Shown here: positions 53,101 to 61,698 of the stretch, piece after piece
Layout: each line of letters opens with the position of its first letter
How positions within the stretch are numbered: the stretch's first letter is position 1
Assembly (NCBI RefSeq): GCF_001278115.1
Contig: NZ_LIYD01000005.1
Coordinates: 1,743,494-1,807,493 of the forward strand
From: Flavobacterium akiainvivens
Lineage (GTDB): Bacteria > Bacteroidota > Bacteroidia > Flavobacteriales > Flavobacteriaceae
Reading direction: 5' to 3'
DNA length: 64,000 bases
Notes under the pieces: generated by a model
The model's database searches: none
What the model was told of the DNA's origin: nothing
What the model saw: only the letters and a program-made list of their open reading frames with translations
Program-made: the position numbers and the translations under genes

Positions 53101-54031
53101 AATAACCACCCTTTTCAATATACAATATCCCATAATACAGGCCGGCATGATATGGGCCAGTGGCTGGAAACTGGCAAGTGCCGTGAGCAATGCAGGCGGG
53201 CTTGGCCTTTTGGGCGCAGGCTCTATGTATCCTGAAGTATTGCGCGAACACATACAGAAATGCAAAAAAGCTACAGATAAGCCTTTTGGTGTAAATGTGC
53301 CTATGCTGTACCCCAATATTCAGGAAATTATGGATATTATTGTAGAGGAGGGCGTTACCATAGTATTTACATCAGCGGGTAACCCCAAAACGTGGACGGC
53401 CTTTTTAAAGGAAAAAGGCATTACGGTGGTGCATGTGGTAAGCAGTGTAAAATTTGCCCTAAAAGCACAGGAAGCCGGTGTAGATGCCGTAGTGGCTGAG
53501 GGCTTTGAGGCAGGCGGGCACAACGGCCGCGAAGAAACCACCACCTTTACCCTAATACCTATGGTGAAGGAAAAACTGACCGTTCCACTTATTGCAGCGG
53601 GGGGTATAGCAACGGGGCGTGGCATGCTGGCCGCTATGGTGCTGGGTGCCGATGGCGTTCAGGTAGGTAGCCGCTTTGCTGCAACGGTAGAATCGTCAAG
53701 CCATGAGAAGTTTAAGCATGCCATTGTAGAAGCCCAGGACGGTGATACCCACGTTACGCTTAAAGAGCTGGCCCCGGTGCGCCTTATAAAAAACAAGTTT
53801 TTTCATGATGTAGTGGCGTTGTACAGCACCGGCCCATCGGTAGATGACCTTAAAACGCTGTTAGGCCGCGCCCGTGCAAAAAAAGGCATGTTTGAAGGCG
53901 ACCTTGACGAGGGCGAACTGGAAATAGGCCAGATTGCCGGGATTATAAACAATATTATACCTGCCGGAGATGTAGTAGCTGAAATGATAAAAGAGTTTGA
54001 AGCCGCTAAGAAAGAAGCAGTTAATTTATAA
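53087..54031 (+). CDS. Flavin-dependent oxidoreductase, nitronate monooxygenase/FabK-like
   Basis: 314 residues, TIM-barrel FMN enzyme. Marks: YPIIQAGMIWASGWKLASAVSNAGGLGLLGAGSM, DAVVAEGFEAGGHNG (FMN/His region), PLIAAGGIATGRGMLAAMVLGADGVQVGSRFAATVES. The family includes nitronate monooxygenase and the FabK-type enoyl-ACP reductase; which one is not decided by sequence. Start overlaps the upstream lipoprotein gene. Confidence 0.88.
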   Translation: MSTNKITTLFNIQYPIIQAGMIWASGWKLASAVSNAGGLGLLGAGSMYPEVLREHIQKCKKATDKPFGVNVPMLYPNIQEIMDIIVEEGVTIVFTSAGNPKTWTAFLKEKGITVVHVVSSVKFALKAQEAGVDAVVAEGFEAGGHNGREETTTFTLIPMVKEKLTVPLIAAGGIATGRGMLAAMVLGADGVQVGSRFAATVESSSHEKFKHAIVEAQDGDTHVTLKELAPVRLIKNKFFHDVVALYSTGPSVDDLKTLLGRARAKKGMFEGDLDEGELEIGQIAGIINNIIPAGDVVAEMIKEFEAAKKEAVNL

Positions 54032-54038
54032 TAAGCTA

Positions 54039-54260
54039 TTATTTTTTATTGACTATTTTGAAGAATGATAAGTAAACAATGACCAACACATTAATTATGG
54101 TTAAAGTCATCACGGCACAAGTAGTAATTATACAAGTATTGTCAGGAGATACTACGGTATGCCATCCGGGAACTACTGAGGAAGCACATTCGTAGGACAT
54201 CAAAAACCATATCTGGACTATCAGAATAATAAATAGTACTAACAACAAATACTTCTTCAT
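54039..54260 (-). CDS. Small two-helix membrane protein with cysteines
   Basis: 73 residues: helix 5-21, a loop with three cysteines (YECASSVV, NTCIITTCAV; the last near helix two), helix 46-67, basic tail. Its ATG overlaps the stop of the YiiX-like gene (TAATG), so it is translated with it. AT-rich. Function unknown. Confidence 0.65.
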   Translation of the reverse strand: MKKYLLLVLFIILIVQIWFLMSYECASSVVPGWHTVVSPDNTCIITTCAVMTLTIINVLVIVYLSFFKIVNKK

Positions 54261-54874
54261 TATTCTTCTGTTACAGTAGTAAGCAAATCACTTTCAAAAA
54301 TAGCCTGTGGCGAAATTACCATCTCATCTTTGGGAATGTTTTCGCCATAGCGCTCTTTTAGTTTTTGCTTCACGGCCGGGCTTGACAGGTCAAAATCGCC
54401 CAGTTTTTGCAGGTAGCCTACTTCAAGGTGTGCACCGTCTTTATATATTTTCCAAACCAGTTCGCTGCAATACAGGCGCATATTGCTCCATTCAAAATAC
54501 AGGTCGTAGTCTTTGCCCAGCATGCCTCGGCCCACGGTGCGCATATCATCAAGCACCTTTGGCGTAAGCACACTTGTATCTTTAAGGCGTTTTACTACAT
54601 AGTGGCTGTCCTCTCCCTTCTTAATCCATTCGTTCAACGGAGTGAGCTTAACGGGTTGCACGGCTTCAAACACAAAGTCTTTACCATCATTTTGGAAAAT
54701 AATCCCGCAATGCGAATACTTAGAATGTGTAGCAAGCTGTATGGCCTTGCTTTGGCCTGATGTAGATGTTTGGAAAATGATATCGCCGCTTTTAAGGGAA
54801 ACATCAGGAGCTGCTGCTTCTTTTTTGCACGATGCAACAAAAAATAGTAATGAGAGTATTGCTGTATATTTCAT
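54260..54874 (-). CDS. YiiX/YebB-like (NlpC/P60 superfamily) lipoprotein hydrolase
   Basis: 204 residues from the ATG at 54874, giving lipobox VASC. Marks: LKSGDIIFQTS, SKYSHCGIIF with the catalytic His/Cys region, VFEAVQPVKLTPLNEW and RLYCSELVWKIYKDG with a Cys in the permuted papain-like arrangement. Members act on peptide or amide bonds, possibly in the wall. A terminator of the upstream META gene lies right before its start, so it has its own promoter or relies on readthrough. Confidence 0.85.
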   Translation of the reverse strand: MKYTAILSLLFFVASCKKEAAAPDVSLKSGDIIFQTSTSGQSKAIQLATHSKYSHCGIIFQNDGKDFVFEAVQPVKLTPLNEWIKKGEDSHYVVKRLKDTSVLTPKVLDDMRTVGRGMLGKDYDLYFEWSNMRLYCSELVWKIYKDGAHLEVGYLQKLGDFDLSSPAVKQKLKERYGENIPKDEMVISPQAIFESDLLTTVTEE

Positions 54875-54875
54875 A

Positions 54876-54898
54876 AAAAATGCCGCTTGTAGCGGCAT
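54876..54898 (-). terminator. Terminator of the META-domain gene
   Basis: Perfect stem ATGCCGCT/AGCGGCAT (54880-54887 with 54891-54898) followed by T residues on the minus strand, directly before the YiiX-like start. Confidence 0.85.
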
Positions 54899-54919
54899 CT
54901 AATATATAAAATGTTTGGG

Positions 54920-55360
54920 TTATTTGGCAGCAGCAGGTTTAAAAACCAGCACGGCATTTACGCCCTTCATTAATGTTAGTTTGTCTTTTTCTACCTTGGC
55001 GGTGGTAACTTCGGCAAGGGCTTTAAAATAGTCGTTTTCACCTTTGGCATTTTCGCACCACATTTTGGTAGACATTACTTCGCTAATGTTCATACCGCCC
55101 TCATCGTTAAGGTTCCAGGCACCGCCATAGCCGTTGCAGCCGCCTTTGCCGTTAATTTTATGCTCGGCGGTAAATGTAGCGGTTGGCGCACCATTTCCAA
55201 AATCGGCTGTGCTCACAGCCTTGCCGTTAATCTCGGTCAGTTCCCATGCAGTGGCGGTTAAATAATCTATAGAAAGGTTTGCCGAGGCATCTTTAGTGGT
55301 TTTGCATGAAGTTATAATTAGTAAAGCGCCAAAACCCAGCGCCAGCATTAGCTTTTTCAT
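54920..55360 (-). CDS. META/HslJ-domain lipoprotein
   Basis: 146 residues. Lipobox IITSC. META domain marks: TAWELTEINGKAVS, FTAEHKINGKGGCNGYGGAWNL and MSTKMWCENAKGENDYFKAL. E. coli HslJ is heat-inducible and linked to novobiocin resistance; the function in Bacteroidetes is open. Bounded by a terminator downstream. Confidence 0.88.
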   Translation of the reverse strand: MKKLMLALGFGALLIITSCKTTKDASANLSIDYLTATAWELTEINGKAVSTADFGNGAPTATFTAEHKINGKGGCNGYGGAWNLNDEGGMNISEVMSTKMWCENAKGENDYFKALAEVTTAKVEKDKLTLMKGVNAVLVFKPAAAK

Positions 55361-55438
55361 AAAATTGTTACTTTAGGTTGTATTCAAAATTAACAATTAT
55401 CAGTATGCTGTGGGTATTAATTATAAATACTTTAATAC

Positions 55439-57466
55439 TTACAAAAGCCCGTTGTATTTACGTACAAACCACTCAGTCGCAAGCGTTACCGAAAGGATAA
55501 CCAGCAGCCACAACCAGTCAATCAATGGCGACTTCTTAATTATCTCTTTTTGTATGGCCTTGTAGTTGTCGTTTTGCGCCAGGAATTTAACCAGTTCATC
55601 AACCTTATCAGGGTAATATACCGCGCCGTTTGTGTTGGCTGCTGTTTGCTGCAGCCTCGGCAGGTCGGGGTTTACAAACTGTTTTTCAATTTCAAAATCC
55701 AGGACTTCAAAATTGCCGGCATAGGTGCTGTTTGAGGCCGCATCTTTAACCGTAAAGCTGTATTGCCCGGCTTCAAGCCCGTCGAGGTTTACTTTATATT
55801 CACCCGAACCTTTCAGGAAATCGTAGGTTTTGGTAGCGTTGTTCTGTTTGTTTTTAAGCTGTATGGTAATGCGGGCGTTTTCTTCAAACTCATAGTTTTT
55901 GTTGAAGGCCTGTGCGCTAATGCTTATTACCTCGCCGGAATTGTAGAAGCTTTCGTTGTTTACAACCAACGATTTACGCTTGGTGTTTGATGCCAAAAAC
56001 TGTATGGTTTTATCCATAAAAATATCAAACTGCTCGTAGGTTTTGGTATTTATATGGGTTTCCATGCGCCATTTCCAGATGTTTTCACCAAGCAGCATCG
56101 CACTGCGTTTGGCCCCGTTTTCACTGAATACCATAAGCGGCGCGCCGGTGGCGGTATTGCGCACACGGGCATTGAGCAGCACATTTGCATTGCCTTTAAC
56201 GGTAATGGTGCCAAAAGGGTTTTCCAGCGGCGGGAAGCCTGCAAAGCCTATATCGGTAAGGGCAAAAAGGTTGAACTGGCTGTTAAAATCAGTCAAATAA
56301 TTTTCTTTTTGCGTACTCATCCTGAAGCTCAGCAAATCCTGGTTTTGGTTGAGCAGGTTGAAATCGGTATTTAAACCTGTAATGGTAAAGGTATTAAGCC
56401 CTGCATTTTTGTTTTGCTCTAAAATGGTGCGGAATGAGGCGTTTGGCTGGTACAGTATCAGCACGTTATAATCCTGTAGCGATTTAACCTCGTTGGGTTT
56501 CAGTACGGTAACCTTGCGCTGCTGATTAGTTTCGATGGAACGTTTCAGCGCACCCAAATCAGGGTGGTTAATAGCACTGATAATGGCCACCTCGCTGCGC
56601 TGATCAATAACCTCAACGGCAAAATTCTTGGTGTTGTTGTACCTGTTTTTTTCCGGCTCAGCCGATGTAAGCACTGCGCTGTAGGTTTGCACGCCTACCT
56701 TTTCGGCGTCAAGTAATACCTGTACGGCCTGCGCCCTTTTTGAGGCACTAAACTGTACATTTTGCTTAAACAGCGTGCTGTTGCCCTGCATAACGCTAAA
56801 CACGGCATTCACAGTTTTGTTACCATTATACTGCAAAAACATCTCAGCGGGGAATTTATTCTTTAAAAAAGCGTACTTGTTTACATTTACTTGCGCCACC
56901 TTTAGGTCGAGCACCGTAGCAGTATCGCCCACTACAAGAGGGTATACCGATGTGTTTTGGGTAAAGCTGTACACATAATCGTTACCAATAGTCTGGTTGC
57001 CATCGGTTAGCAATACAACCGGGTAAGTGGTGTTGCGGTACAGCTGCTTCAGGTTATCTGCCGCAAGGCTAATGTGTGTTTGCTTCCCTTTAAAATCAGG
57101 CGCTTTGCCCGATTCAAAACCTTCGGCAAACGTATACTGCTGTACATCATACTTATCTTTTAACGATTTGTCTGATGCCAGCCTTTCCGCAAGTTGTTTA
57201 GCCAGTGTATCCTGCCCCAGCTCTTTGATGGACTGTGAGTTGTCTACCAGTATGGGCAGCGGGGTTTTTACGGTTTCTAAATCCTTGCGGGTAATGACCG
57301 GGTTTATGAGTAAAAGGAATACCGCAAACCAGGTTACGGTACGCAAAAAGGCCAAAAACAGGTGCATTTTACTCCTGCTTTTGGCCCTGAAAAGGTATTG
57401 GTAAAACGATAAGCCCAATGCTGCAAGTGCAGCTACTATTATTAATAAAACCGTGGTTGCAGTCAT
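55439..57466 (-). CDS. Large membrane-anchored VWA-domain protein
   Basis: 675 residues. Two N-terminal membrane helices (about 4-22 and 36-58), a VWA-like domain (PILVDNSQSIKELGQD with the DxSxS metal site as DNSQS, PVVLLTDGNQTIGND), a long middle section without familiar motif (beta-sandwich and amidotransferase-like parts) and one C-terminal helix (LIDWLWLLVILSVTLATEW). Related to BatA-type and similar Bacteroidetes proteins. No gene of the BatABCD set is near. Function unknown; a surface- or periplasm-facing scaffold is plausible. Confidence 0.8.
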   Translation of the reverse strand: MTATTVLLIIVAALAALGLSFYQYLFRAKSRSKMHLFLAFLRTVTWFAVFLLLINPVITRKDLETVKTPLPILVDNSQSIKELGQDTLAKQLAERLASDKSLKDKYDVQQYTFAEGFESGKAPDFKGKQTHISLAADNLKQLYRNTTYPVVLLTDGNQTIGNDYVYSFTQNTSVYPLVVGDTATVLDLKVAQVNVNKYAFLKNKFPAEMFLQYNGNKTVNAVFSVMQGNSTLFKQNVQFSASKRAQAVQVLLDAEKVGVQTYSAVLTSAEPEKNRYNNTKNFAVEVIDQRSEVAIISAINHPDLGALKRSIETNQQRKVTVLKPNEVKSLQDYNVLILYQPNASFRTILEQNKNAGLNTFTITGLNTDFNLLNQNQDLLSFRMSTQKENYLTDFNSQFNLFALTDIGFAGFPPLENPFGTITVKGNANVLLNARVRNTATGAPLMVFSENGAKRSAMLLGENIWKWRMETHINTKTYEQFDIFMDKTIQFLASNTKRKSLVVNNESFYNSGEVISISAQAFNKNYEFEENARITIQLKNKQNNATKTYDFLKGSGEYKVNLDGLEAGQYSFTVKDAASNSTYAGNFEVLDFEIEKQFVNPDLPRLQQTAANTNGAVYYPDKVDELVKFLAQNDNYKAIQKEIIKKSPLIDWLWLLVILSVTLATEWFVRKYNGLL

Positions 57467-57498
57467 TTGTTATCATTAACCCTGTATAAAAAATTAGT

Positions 57499-58248
57499 TT
57501 ATGCTGTAATCATACCGCCGTCAACATTTAGCGTCTGGCCGGTAATGTAGGCAGACATGTCGCTGGCAAGGAATATGCAGGCATTTGCCACATCATCAGG
57601 CGTACCGCCGCGCTTAAGCGGAATAGCGTCTGTCCAGCCTTTAACGGTAGCTTCAGGCAGCTTGGCCGTCATTTCAGTTTCAATAAAGCCCGGTGCAATG
57701 GCGTTGCAACGGATGTTGCGCGAACCAAGCTCAAGCGCTACAGACTTCGTGAAGCCCAGCATACCGGCCTTAGAAGCCGCATAGTTGCTTTGGCCTGCGT
57801 TGCCCTGCACACCTACCACCGAACTCATGTTGATGATAGAGCCTTTTCGCTGCTTTAGCATAGGGCGCTGTACAGCCTTTGTCATGTTGAAAACCGACTT
57901 AAGGTTTACTTCAATTACCTTGTCAAAGTCTTCTTCGCTTATGCGCATAAGCAGGTTGTCTTTAGTAATACCTGCGTTGTTTATCAAAATATCTACAGTG
58001 CCAAACTCGGCCACTACGTCGTCTACAAGCTTTTGTGCCTCGTTAAAATCGGCTGCGTTGCTCTGGTATCCTTTAGCCTTAACGCCAAAAGTTGCCAATT
58101 CTTCTTCAAGCTGCTTAGCGGCCTCAACCGAAGCGCTGTAAGTAAAGGCTACATTAGCACCCTGCTGCGCAAAAACAAGCGCTATACCACGGCCTATTCC
58201 ACGGCTTGCACCGGTTATAATAGCCGTTTTTCCTTCAAGTAGTTTCAT
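57499..58248 (-). CDS. fabG: 3-oxoacyl-ACP reductase
   Basis: 249 residues. TGASRGIGRGIALVFA (NADPH site), NNAGITKDNLLMRI, catalytic Ser in INMSSVVGVQGNAGQSNYAASKAG with Tyr and Lys, and the end ITGQTLNVDGGM. It reduces 3-oxoacyl-ACP in fatty acid elongation. Minus-strand -7 element TATATTTG at 58281-58288. No other fab gene is adjacent, unlike the fab operons of proteobacteria. Confidence 0.95.
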   Translation of the reverse strand: MKLLEGKTAIITGASRGIGRGIALVFAQQGANVAFTYSASVEAAKQLEEELATFGVKAKGYQSNAADFNEAQKLVDDVVAEFGTVDILINNAGITKDNLLMRISEEDFDKVIEVNLKSVFNMTKAVQRPMLKQRKGSIINMSSVVGVQGNAGQSNYAASKAGMLGFTKSVALELGSRNIRCNAIAPGFIETEMTAKLPEATVKGWTDAIPLKRGGTPDDVANACIFLASDMSAYITGQTLNVDGGMITA

Positions 58249-58280
58249 TGTTTATTTGTTTGTTTTTAGTACGAAAGGGA

Positions 58281-58288
58281 CAAATATA
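58281..58288 (-). promoter_or_regulatory. -7 element before fabG
   Basis: TATATTTG on the minus strand, 33 bases before the fabG ATG. TTG lies 23 bases upstream, longer than ideal. Confidence 0.5.
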
Positions 58289-58299
58289 AGAATTTCACT

Positions 58300-58560
58300 A
58301 ATTTTATTTCACAAAGGTGCGCAAAGAAGGCACAAAGATTCGCAAAGAAGTTATACCACAGAGGTACCCAGAGAAGTCACAGAGATACACAGAGTTTTTG
58401 TAGAAATGCTTTGAACGTGTTTCTCGTAATGCTAAGAGTGCGTGGAGGGTGCCTACGGCATTTAGAAGGCAATACAAATTTCACTAATTTCTTTAGGCTT
58501 GTTTCACAAAGAACCGCAAAGATGGCACAAAGTTTCGCGAAGATTTAAGTTCGAGTGAAG
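58300..58560. repeat. CACAAAG / ACAGAG intergenic repeats
   Basis: CACAAAGGTGCGCAAAGAAGGCACAAAGATTCGC (58311-58344), ACCACAGAGGTACCCAGAGAAGTCACAGAGATACACAGAG (58356-58396) and TTTCACAAAGAACCGCAAAGATGGCACAAAG (58502-58532). They belong to the same families as 36222-36252, 28304-28343 and 63670-63800. No gene. Confidence 0.6.
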
Positions 58561-58636
58561 CTCATTCTAATTTCTGAGTTCTGAATTCTAATTTTGAAAT
58601 AATTATCTTTGGATAAACATAAACATCAATCAAAAA

Positions 58637-59002
58637 ATGAAAAATCCAATCCTTGGCCTGCGTACCGTAATTTATAAAGTAACCGACCTTGATGCTGCCA
58701 AAGCATGGTATGCCAAAGCCTTTAAAACAGAACCGTATTTTGACGAGCCGTTTTATGTGGGCTTCAACATTGCCGGCTATGAGCTGGGCCTGCAGCCTGA
58801 TGAGGCCGTTACCGGTACTAACGTGGCTACCTTTTGGGGTGTGGAAAATATTAATGAGGCGTATGAATGGTTCCTTTCTATTGGTGCTACAGCCGATGAA
58901 GCCCCGCAAAACGTAGGCGGCGAAATTATGGTAGCCACCGTTAAAGATGCGTGGGGCAACCTGATAGGCCTTATTTACAATCCTGAATTTAAGCTGCCGT
59001 AA
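58637..59002 (+). CDS. VOC (glyoxalase-like) protein
   Basis: 121 residues, two beta-alpha-beta-beta-beta halves (LGLRTVIYKVTDLDAAKAWYAKAF and TNVATFWGVENINEAYEWFLSIGA) ending KDAWGNLIGLIYNPEF. Superfamily members include glyoxalase I, dioxygenases and resistance proteins; no function can be assigned. Its stop overlaps the GNAT gene start. Confidence 0.85.
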   Translation: MKNPILGLRTVIYKVTDLDAAKAWYAKAFKTEPYFDEPFYVGFNIAGYELGLQPDEAVTGTNVATFWGVENINEAYEWFLSIGATADEAPQNVGGEIMVATVKDAWGNLIGLIYNPEFKLP

Positions 59003-59505
59003 TGGACATAACCATAAGGGAAGCAAAGCCTGAAGATGCGCTGAACCTGCTTAACCTCAAGAAAAGTTATATTGAAGGTTCGGTTAGCATTCCGCTGTAC
59101 ATAGACGAATACAAAAACGGCGAGGCTGAAGAGCGCACGCTTATTGAGCGTTACCTTAACGAACAAAACAGTATGCTGCTTGTGGCCGAACACAACGGGC
59201 GGCTAATAGGCAACCTTGACCTTACCGGCAACCAGCGCCGCAAAATGTTTCATACCGCCATGCTGGGTATGGGCATAGCCTATGACTGGCAGGGTAAGGG
59301 CGTGGGCAGTTTGCTTATGCAGGCAGCGGTAAATTGGGCATCTAAAAATGAGCACCTCAAAATCATTTGGCTGGAGGTATACCACACCAATATTGCAGGC
59401 TTAAAATTGTATGAGAAATATGGCTTTGAGCAATGCGGCATCATGAAAAATTTTGTGATTGAGGCCCAACCCGTCGACAAAATTGCAATGGTGCTCTACC
59501 TGTAG
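59002..59505 (+). CDS. GNAT-family N-acetyltransferase
   Basis: 167 residues. Acetyl-CoA motif A: GMGIAYDWQGKGVGSLLMQAAVNWA (the QGKGVG loop), then IIWLEVYHTNIAGLKLYEKYGFEQCG, as in the RimL/PhnO-like group. Substrate unknown. Overlaps the VOC gene by one base (TAATG). Confidence 0.9.
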   Translation: MDITIREAKPEDALNLLNLKKSYIEGSVSIPLYIDEYKNGEAEERTLIERYLNEQNSMLLVAEHNGRLIGNLDLTGNQRRKMFHTAMLGMGIAYDWQGKGVGSLLMQAAVNWASKNEHLKIIWLEVYHTNIAGLKLYEKYGFEQCGIMKNFVIEAQPVDKIAMVLYL

Positions 59506-59702
59506 TAAAACCTCAGTTTTTGTTAAAATTGAGATGCACGCATAACTTTTGCGAAATCGATTTAGGGATTTCATTACACGAAATCACCTTTTCGCTGCAA
59601 ATCCTCAGAATTAATATTAAAATTTTATTAAAATAACCTGCCTTTCAGTTTTGAGTTCGTAATTTCACGGTGTAATAATAAAGAAAATTACAAAAAAGAG
59701 CC

Positions 59703-59879
59703 ATGAGTAAAAATATGAACCCAAATAACGTAAACGACATGAAACTGCTTAAATTTTTCCTTGCAGCAATTGCCGGTTTTGGGCTGGTAAAAATGTTCGG
59801 TTTTTTGACCGAAGATGAACTTGACGAAGAAATGGGCAACGACATCTATGATGAAGAAGACCACCCGCTATTTGTTTAA
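59703..59879 (+). CDS. Very small membrane protein with acidic tail
   Basis: 58 residues (MSKNMNPNNVNDMKLLKFFLAA...). One predicted membrane helix at about 15-32 (KFFLAAIAGFGLVKMF) and a strongly acidic C-terminus (TEDELDEEMGNDIYDEEDH). No homologue recognised. Coding is supported by purposeful composition and position before a terminator; a regulatory or small stress membrane peptide is possible. In-frame ATGs at codons 5 and 13 are alternative starts. Confidence 0.6.
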   Translation: MSKNMNPNNVNDMKLLKFFLAAIAGFGLVKMFGFLTEDELDEEMGNDIYDEEDHPLFV

Positions 59880-59909
59880 TATCAGTTTGAAGATTAGCAA
59901 TACATAACA

Positions 59910-59986
59910 GCACAATAGCACCCTTACGCGGGTGCTATACCTGCTTATACATATACTAAAATCCTGCCCGGTGTGGCAGGATTTTT
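59910..59986 (+). terminator. Two hairpins ending the small-protein transcript
   Basis: TAGCACCC/GGGTGCTA (59916-59923 with 59930-59937) has no T run. The second, AAAATCCTGCC/GGCAGGATTTT (59958-59967 with 59974-59983 approx.), is followed by TTTTGTTTTT and is a clear terminator. Confidence 0.75.
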
Positions 59987-60139
59987 TGTTTTTACGCCCA
60001 CCCTCTTAATAAAATTAACACTCCCCCACCTTAACCGCTTTTAAAAGTTAAAGAGCTGCTAATTAAGATATTATTAATAGATATAAGGTTTTACAATGGG
60101 TAACTTAGTGGTATAGAAACAACTAAAATTTTGAACATT

Positions 60140-60352
60140 ATGGCACCACTTAATAAAAATGTTATGCCAGATGAGCATAACGACAGCAACGCAAACCCTG
60201 AGTTTAGGGAACGTACACACAACTGGGATAATAATGCCCAAATGAGCCCGGAGGTGGGTAAAGCGTATATTCAAAACGAGCGCCGCAACCTGAATGCCGA
60301 CCAGGAAAAAAGAAACGGCAACAGTAACCCTGACCGCGACAGGCGCAGGTAA
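60140..60352 (+). CDS. Small hydrophilic Asn/Arg-rich protein
   Basis: 70 residues from the ATG at 60140 (MAPLNKNVMPDEHNDSNANPEF), rich in Asn, Asp, Glu and Arg, low complexity and likely disordered. It ends in KRNGNSNPDRDRRR. It resembles small stress-type hydrophilic proteins. No family recognised. The YtxH-like gene follows 52 bases downstream, so the pair may be co-transcribed. Confidence 0.6.
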   Translation: MAPLNKNVMPDEHNDSNANPEFRERTHNWDNNAQMSPEVGKAYIQNERRNLNADQEKRNGNSNPDRDRRR

Positions 60353-60404
60353 CAAAGAGGAAAGAAACCCATTATACATTCACTAATTTAAATTTTTAAA
60401 GACT

Positions 60405-60665
60405 ATGAGTAACAAAAAGTTGATTATAGGGATTGCAGCCGGTGTTGCGGCCCTTGCAGTTATAGGTATTATTGCTAAACGTAAAGGATATCTTGACGGA
60501 GCTATTGAAAAGGCTGAAGAATTTGGCAGCAACGTAAAAGACAAATTTAACAGCGCCAAAGAGGCTGCCCGCAAAAAATATGATGAAGTAATGCACAAAG
60601 GCGGCGAGATTGCTGAAAAAGCAACATCTAACGGCCAGGCTACAAGCAACCCTGCTACTGTATAA
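60405..60665 (+). CDS. YtxH-like small membrane protein
   Basis: 86 residues. One N-terminal membrane helix (KKLIIGIAAGVAALAVIGIIA, residues 4-24) and a cytoplasmic-type coiled helix rich in Lys, Glu and Ala (AIEKAEEFGSNVKDKFNSAKEAARKKYDEV), as in the YtxH general-stress proteins. A terminator follows. Confidence 0.8.
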   Translation: MSNKKLIIGIAAGVAALAVIGIIAKRKGYLDGAIEKAEEFGSNVKDKFNSAKEAARKKYDEVMHKGGEIAEKATSNGQATSNPATV

Positions 60666-60684
60666 CAGTTTAGCAGGCATATTT

Positions 60685-60719
60685 AAAAGGCATCCGGAAG
60701 TTTTTGCGGGTGCCTTTTA
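60685..60719 (+). terminator. Terminator after the YtxH-like gene
   Basis: AAAAGGCATCCG pairs with CGGGTGCCTTTT (with wobble) around a ten-base loop, followed by ATTG; 20 bases after the stop. Confidence 0.7.
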
Positions 60720-60757
60720 TTGTTTATATTTATAGTAACTTAAAAATCTCTCTCATT

Positions 60758-61207
60758 ATGAAAAATTATCTTTTAATTATTGTGGGCCTTTGCGCCCTTA
60801 TGTTTGGCTGTAAACCGGGCGAAACCGCTAATGCCGAGAAAACCGTTGCACAGGGTGATAAACTTATTGGCCCTGCCAAAAACGACACGGTGCGCATTGC
60901 AAACGACTCGCTGGAGTATGAGGTTATTATTATTGATCCCGGCTTTAACAACTGGCTGTACTCCCGTGCCAAGCCCAGGGGCTATTATGGCCAGCCCTAC
61001 ATGGAAAACCGCAACCGCTTTTGGGTTACCGAATGGAACAACCGCGTGATTAACCCGCAACAGTATGGCGATATGTACCAGCTGCGCATTGACTATGATT
61101 CGCAGATTGATTATGGCTATGAGGTTAACTACCTGCTGTTTAATTACCTGGTATATTTTCAGAATGCCAATAACCAAAGGCTGGGCGGCGTTTTGCCAAG
61201 GGATTAA
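60758..61207 (+). CDS. DUF6146-like lipoprotein
   Basis: 149 residues from the ATG at 60758 (MKNYLLIIVGLCALMFGC, lipobox MFGC). An upstream in-frame extension overlaps the terminator and lacks signal character. The mature part contains YEVIIIDPGFNNWLYSRAKPRGYYG, with several Tyr and Trp residues, and a terminal YLVYFQNANNQRLGG. From memory this pattern belongs to DUF6146, common in Flavobacteriia. Function unknown. Confidence 0.78.
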   Translation: MKNYLLIIVGLCALMFGCKPGETANAEKTVAQGDKLIGPAKNDTVRIANDSLEYEVIIIDPGFNNWLYSRAKPRGYYGQPYMENRNRFWVTEWNNRVINPQQYGDMYQLRIDYDSQIDYGYEVNYLLFNYLVYFQNANNQRLGGVLPRD

Positions 61208-61217
61208 CTGTTGAGTT

Positions 61218-61628
61218 ATGAAGCTTAAATGTATCTCCTTATTGCTTGTAATTGCGGGTTGCAAAACCCAGAAGCCAATTATAGATACCAATGAGACCTG
61301 CTACAATGTAGTAAAGGGTATTGCGTATGTAAATGTGTATAACAATACACCTGAAGCATTCACTATACCCAGGATGCTATTTGATGCAGATGGCACTTTG
61401 CTAAAACCTTATTACAGGATGTCAGGAGATACATTGTATATCAGGCCTGCACAGATAGATGATGTTTTAGTATCAGACGGTAGTGGCCCAACCTCTATAA
61501 GTGGCGAGAGCATAACTTTAAATACCGGTGAAAATTATCTACAGGGGTTTAAACCAAACATGGACTTTAAAGTAATAACCTTAACGGGTTATGGCAATGA
61601 TATTTCTATTAATCCCTGCCTGCCTTAG
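61218..61628 (+). CDS. Lipoprotein, unknown function
   Basis: 136 residues. Lipobox VIAGC at about residue 15. The rest is beta-rich (YVNVYNNTPEAFTIPRMLFDADGTLLKPYYRMSGDTLYIRP) with two further cysteines (ETCYN, INPCLP) that may form a disulfide. AT-rich relative to neighbours. It starts ten bases after the DUF6146-like gene, so an operon is likely. Confidence 0.7.
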   Translation: MKLKCISLLLVIAGCKTQKPIIDTNETCYNVVKGIAYVNVYNNTPEAFTIPRMLFDADGTLLKPYYRMSGDTLYIRPAQIDDVLVSDGSGPTSISGESITLNTGENYLQGFKPNMDFKVITLTGYGNDISINPCLP

Positions 61629-61652
61629 AGCATAATTAACATTAAATAAAAG

Positions 61653-61683
61653 TTGCAACTCCTGATAGTATGCGGTATATTTG
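61653..61683 (+). promoter_or_regulatory. Promoter of the DUF6787-like gene
   Basis: TTG (61653-61655), 20 bases, TATATTTG (61676-61683). One base over ideal spacing. It puts the transcription start after 61686 and rules out the in-frame TTG at 61681 as a start codon. Confidence 0.8.
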
Positions 61684-61698
61684 CGCTTTACCTACCCG

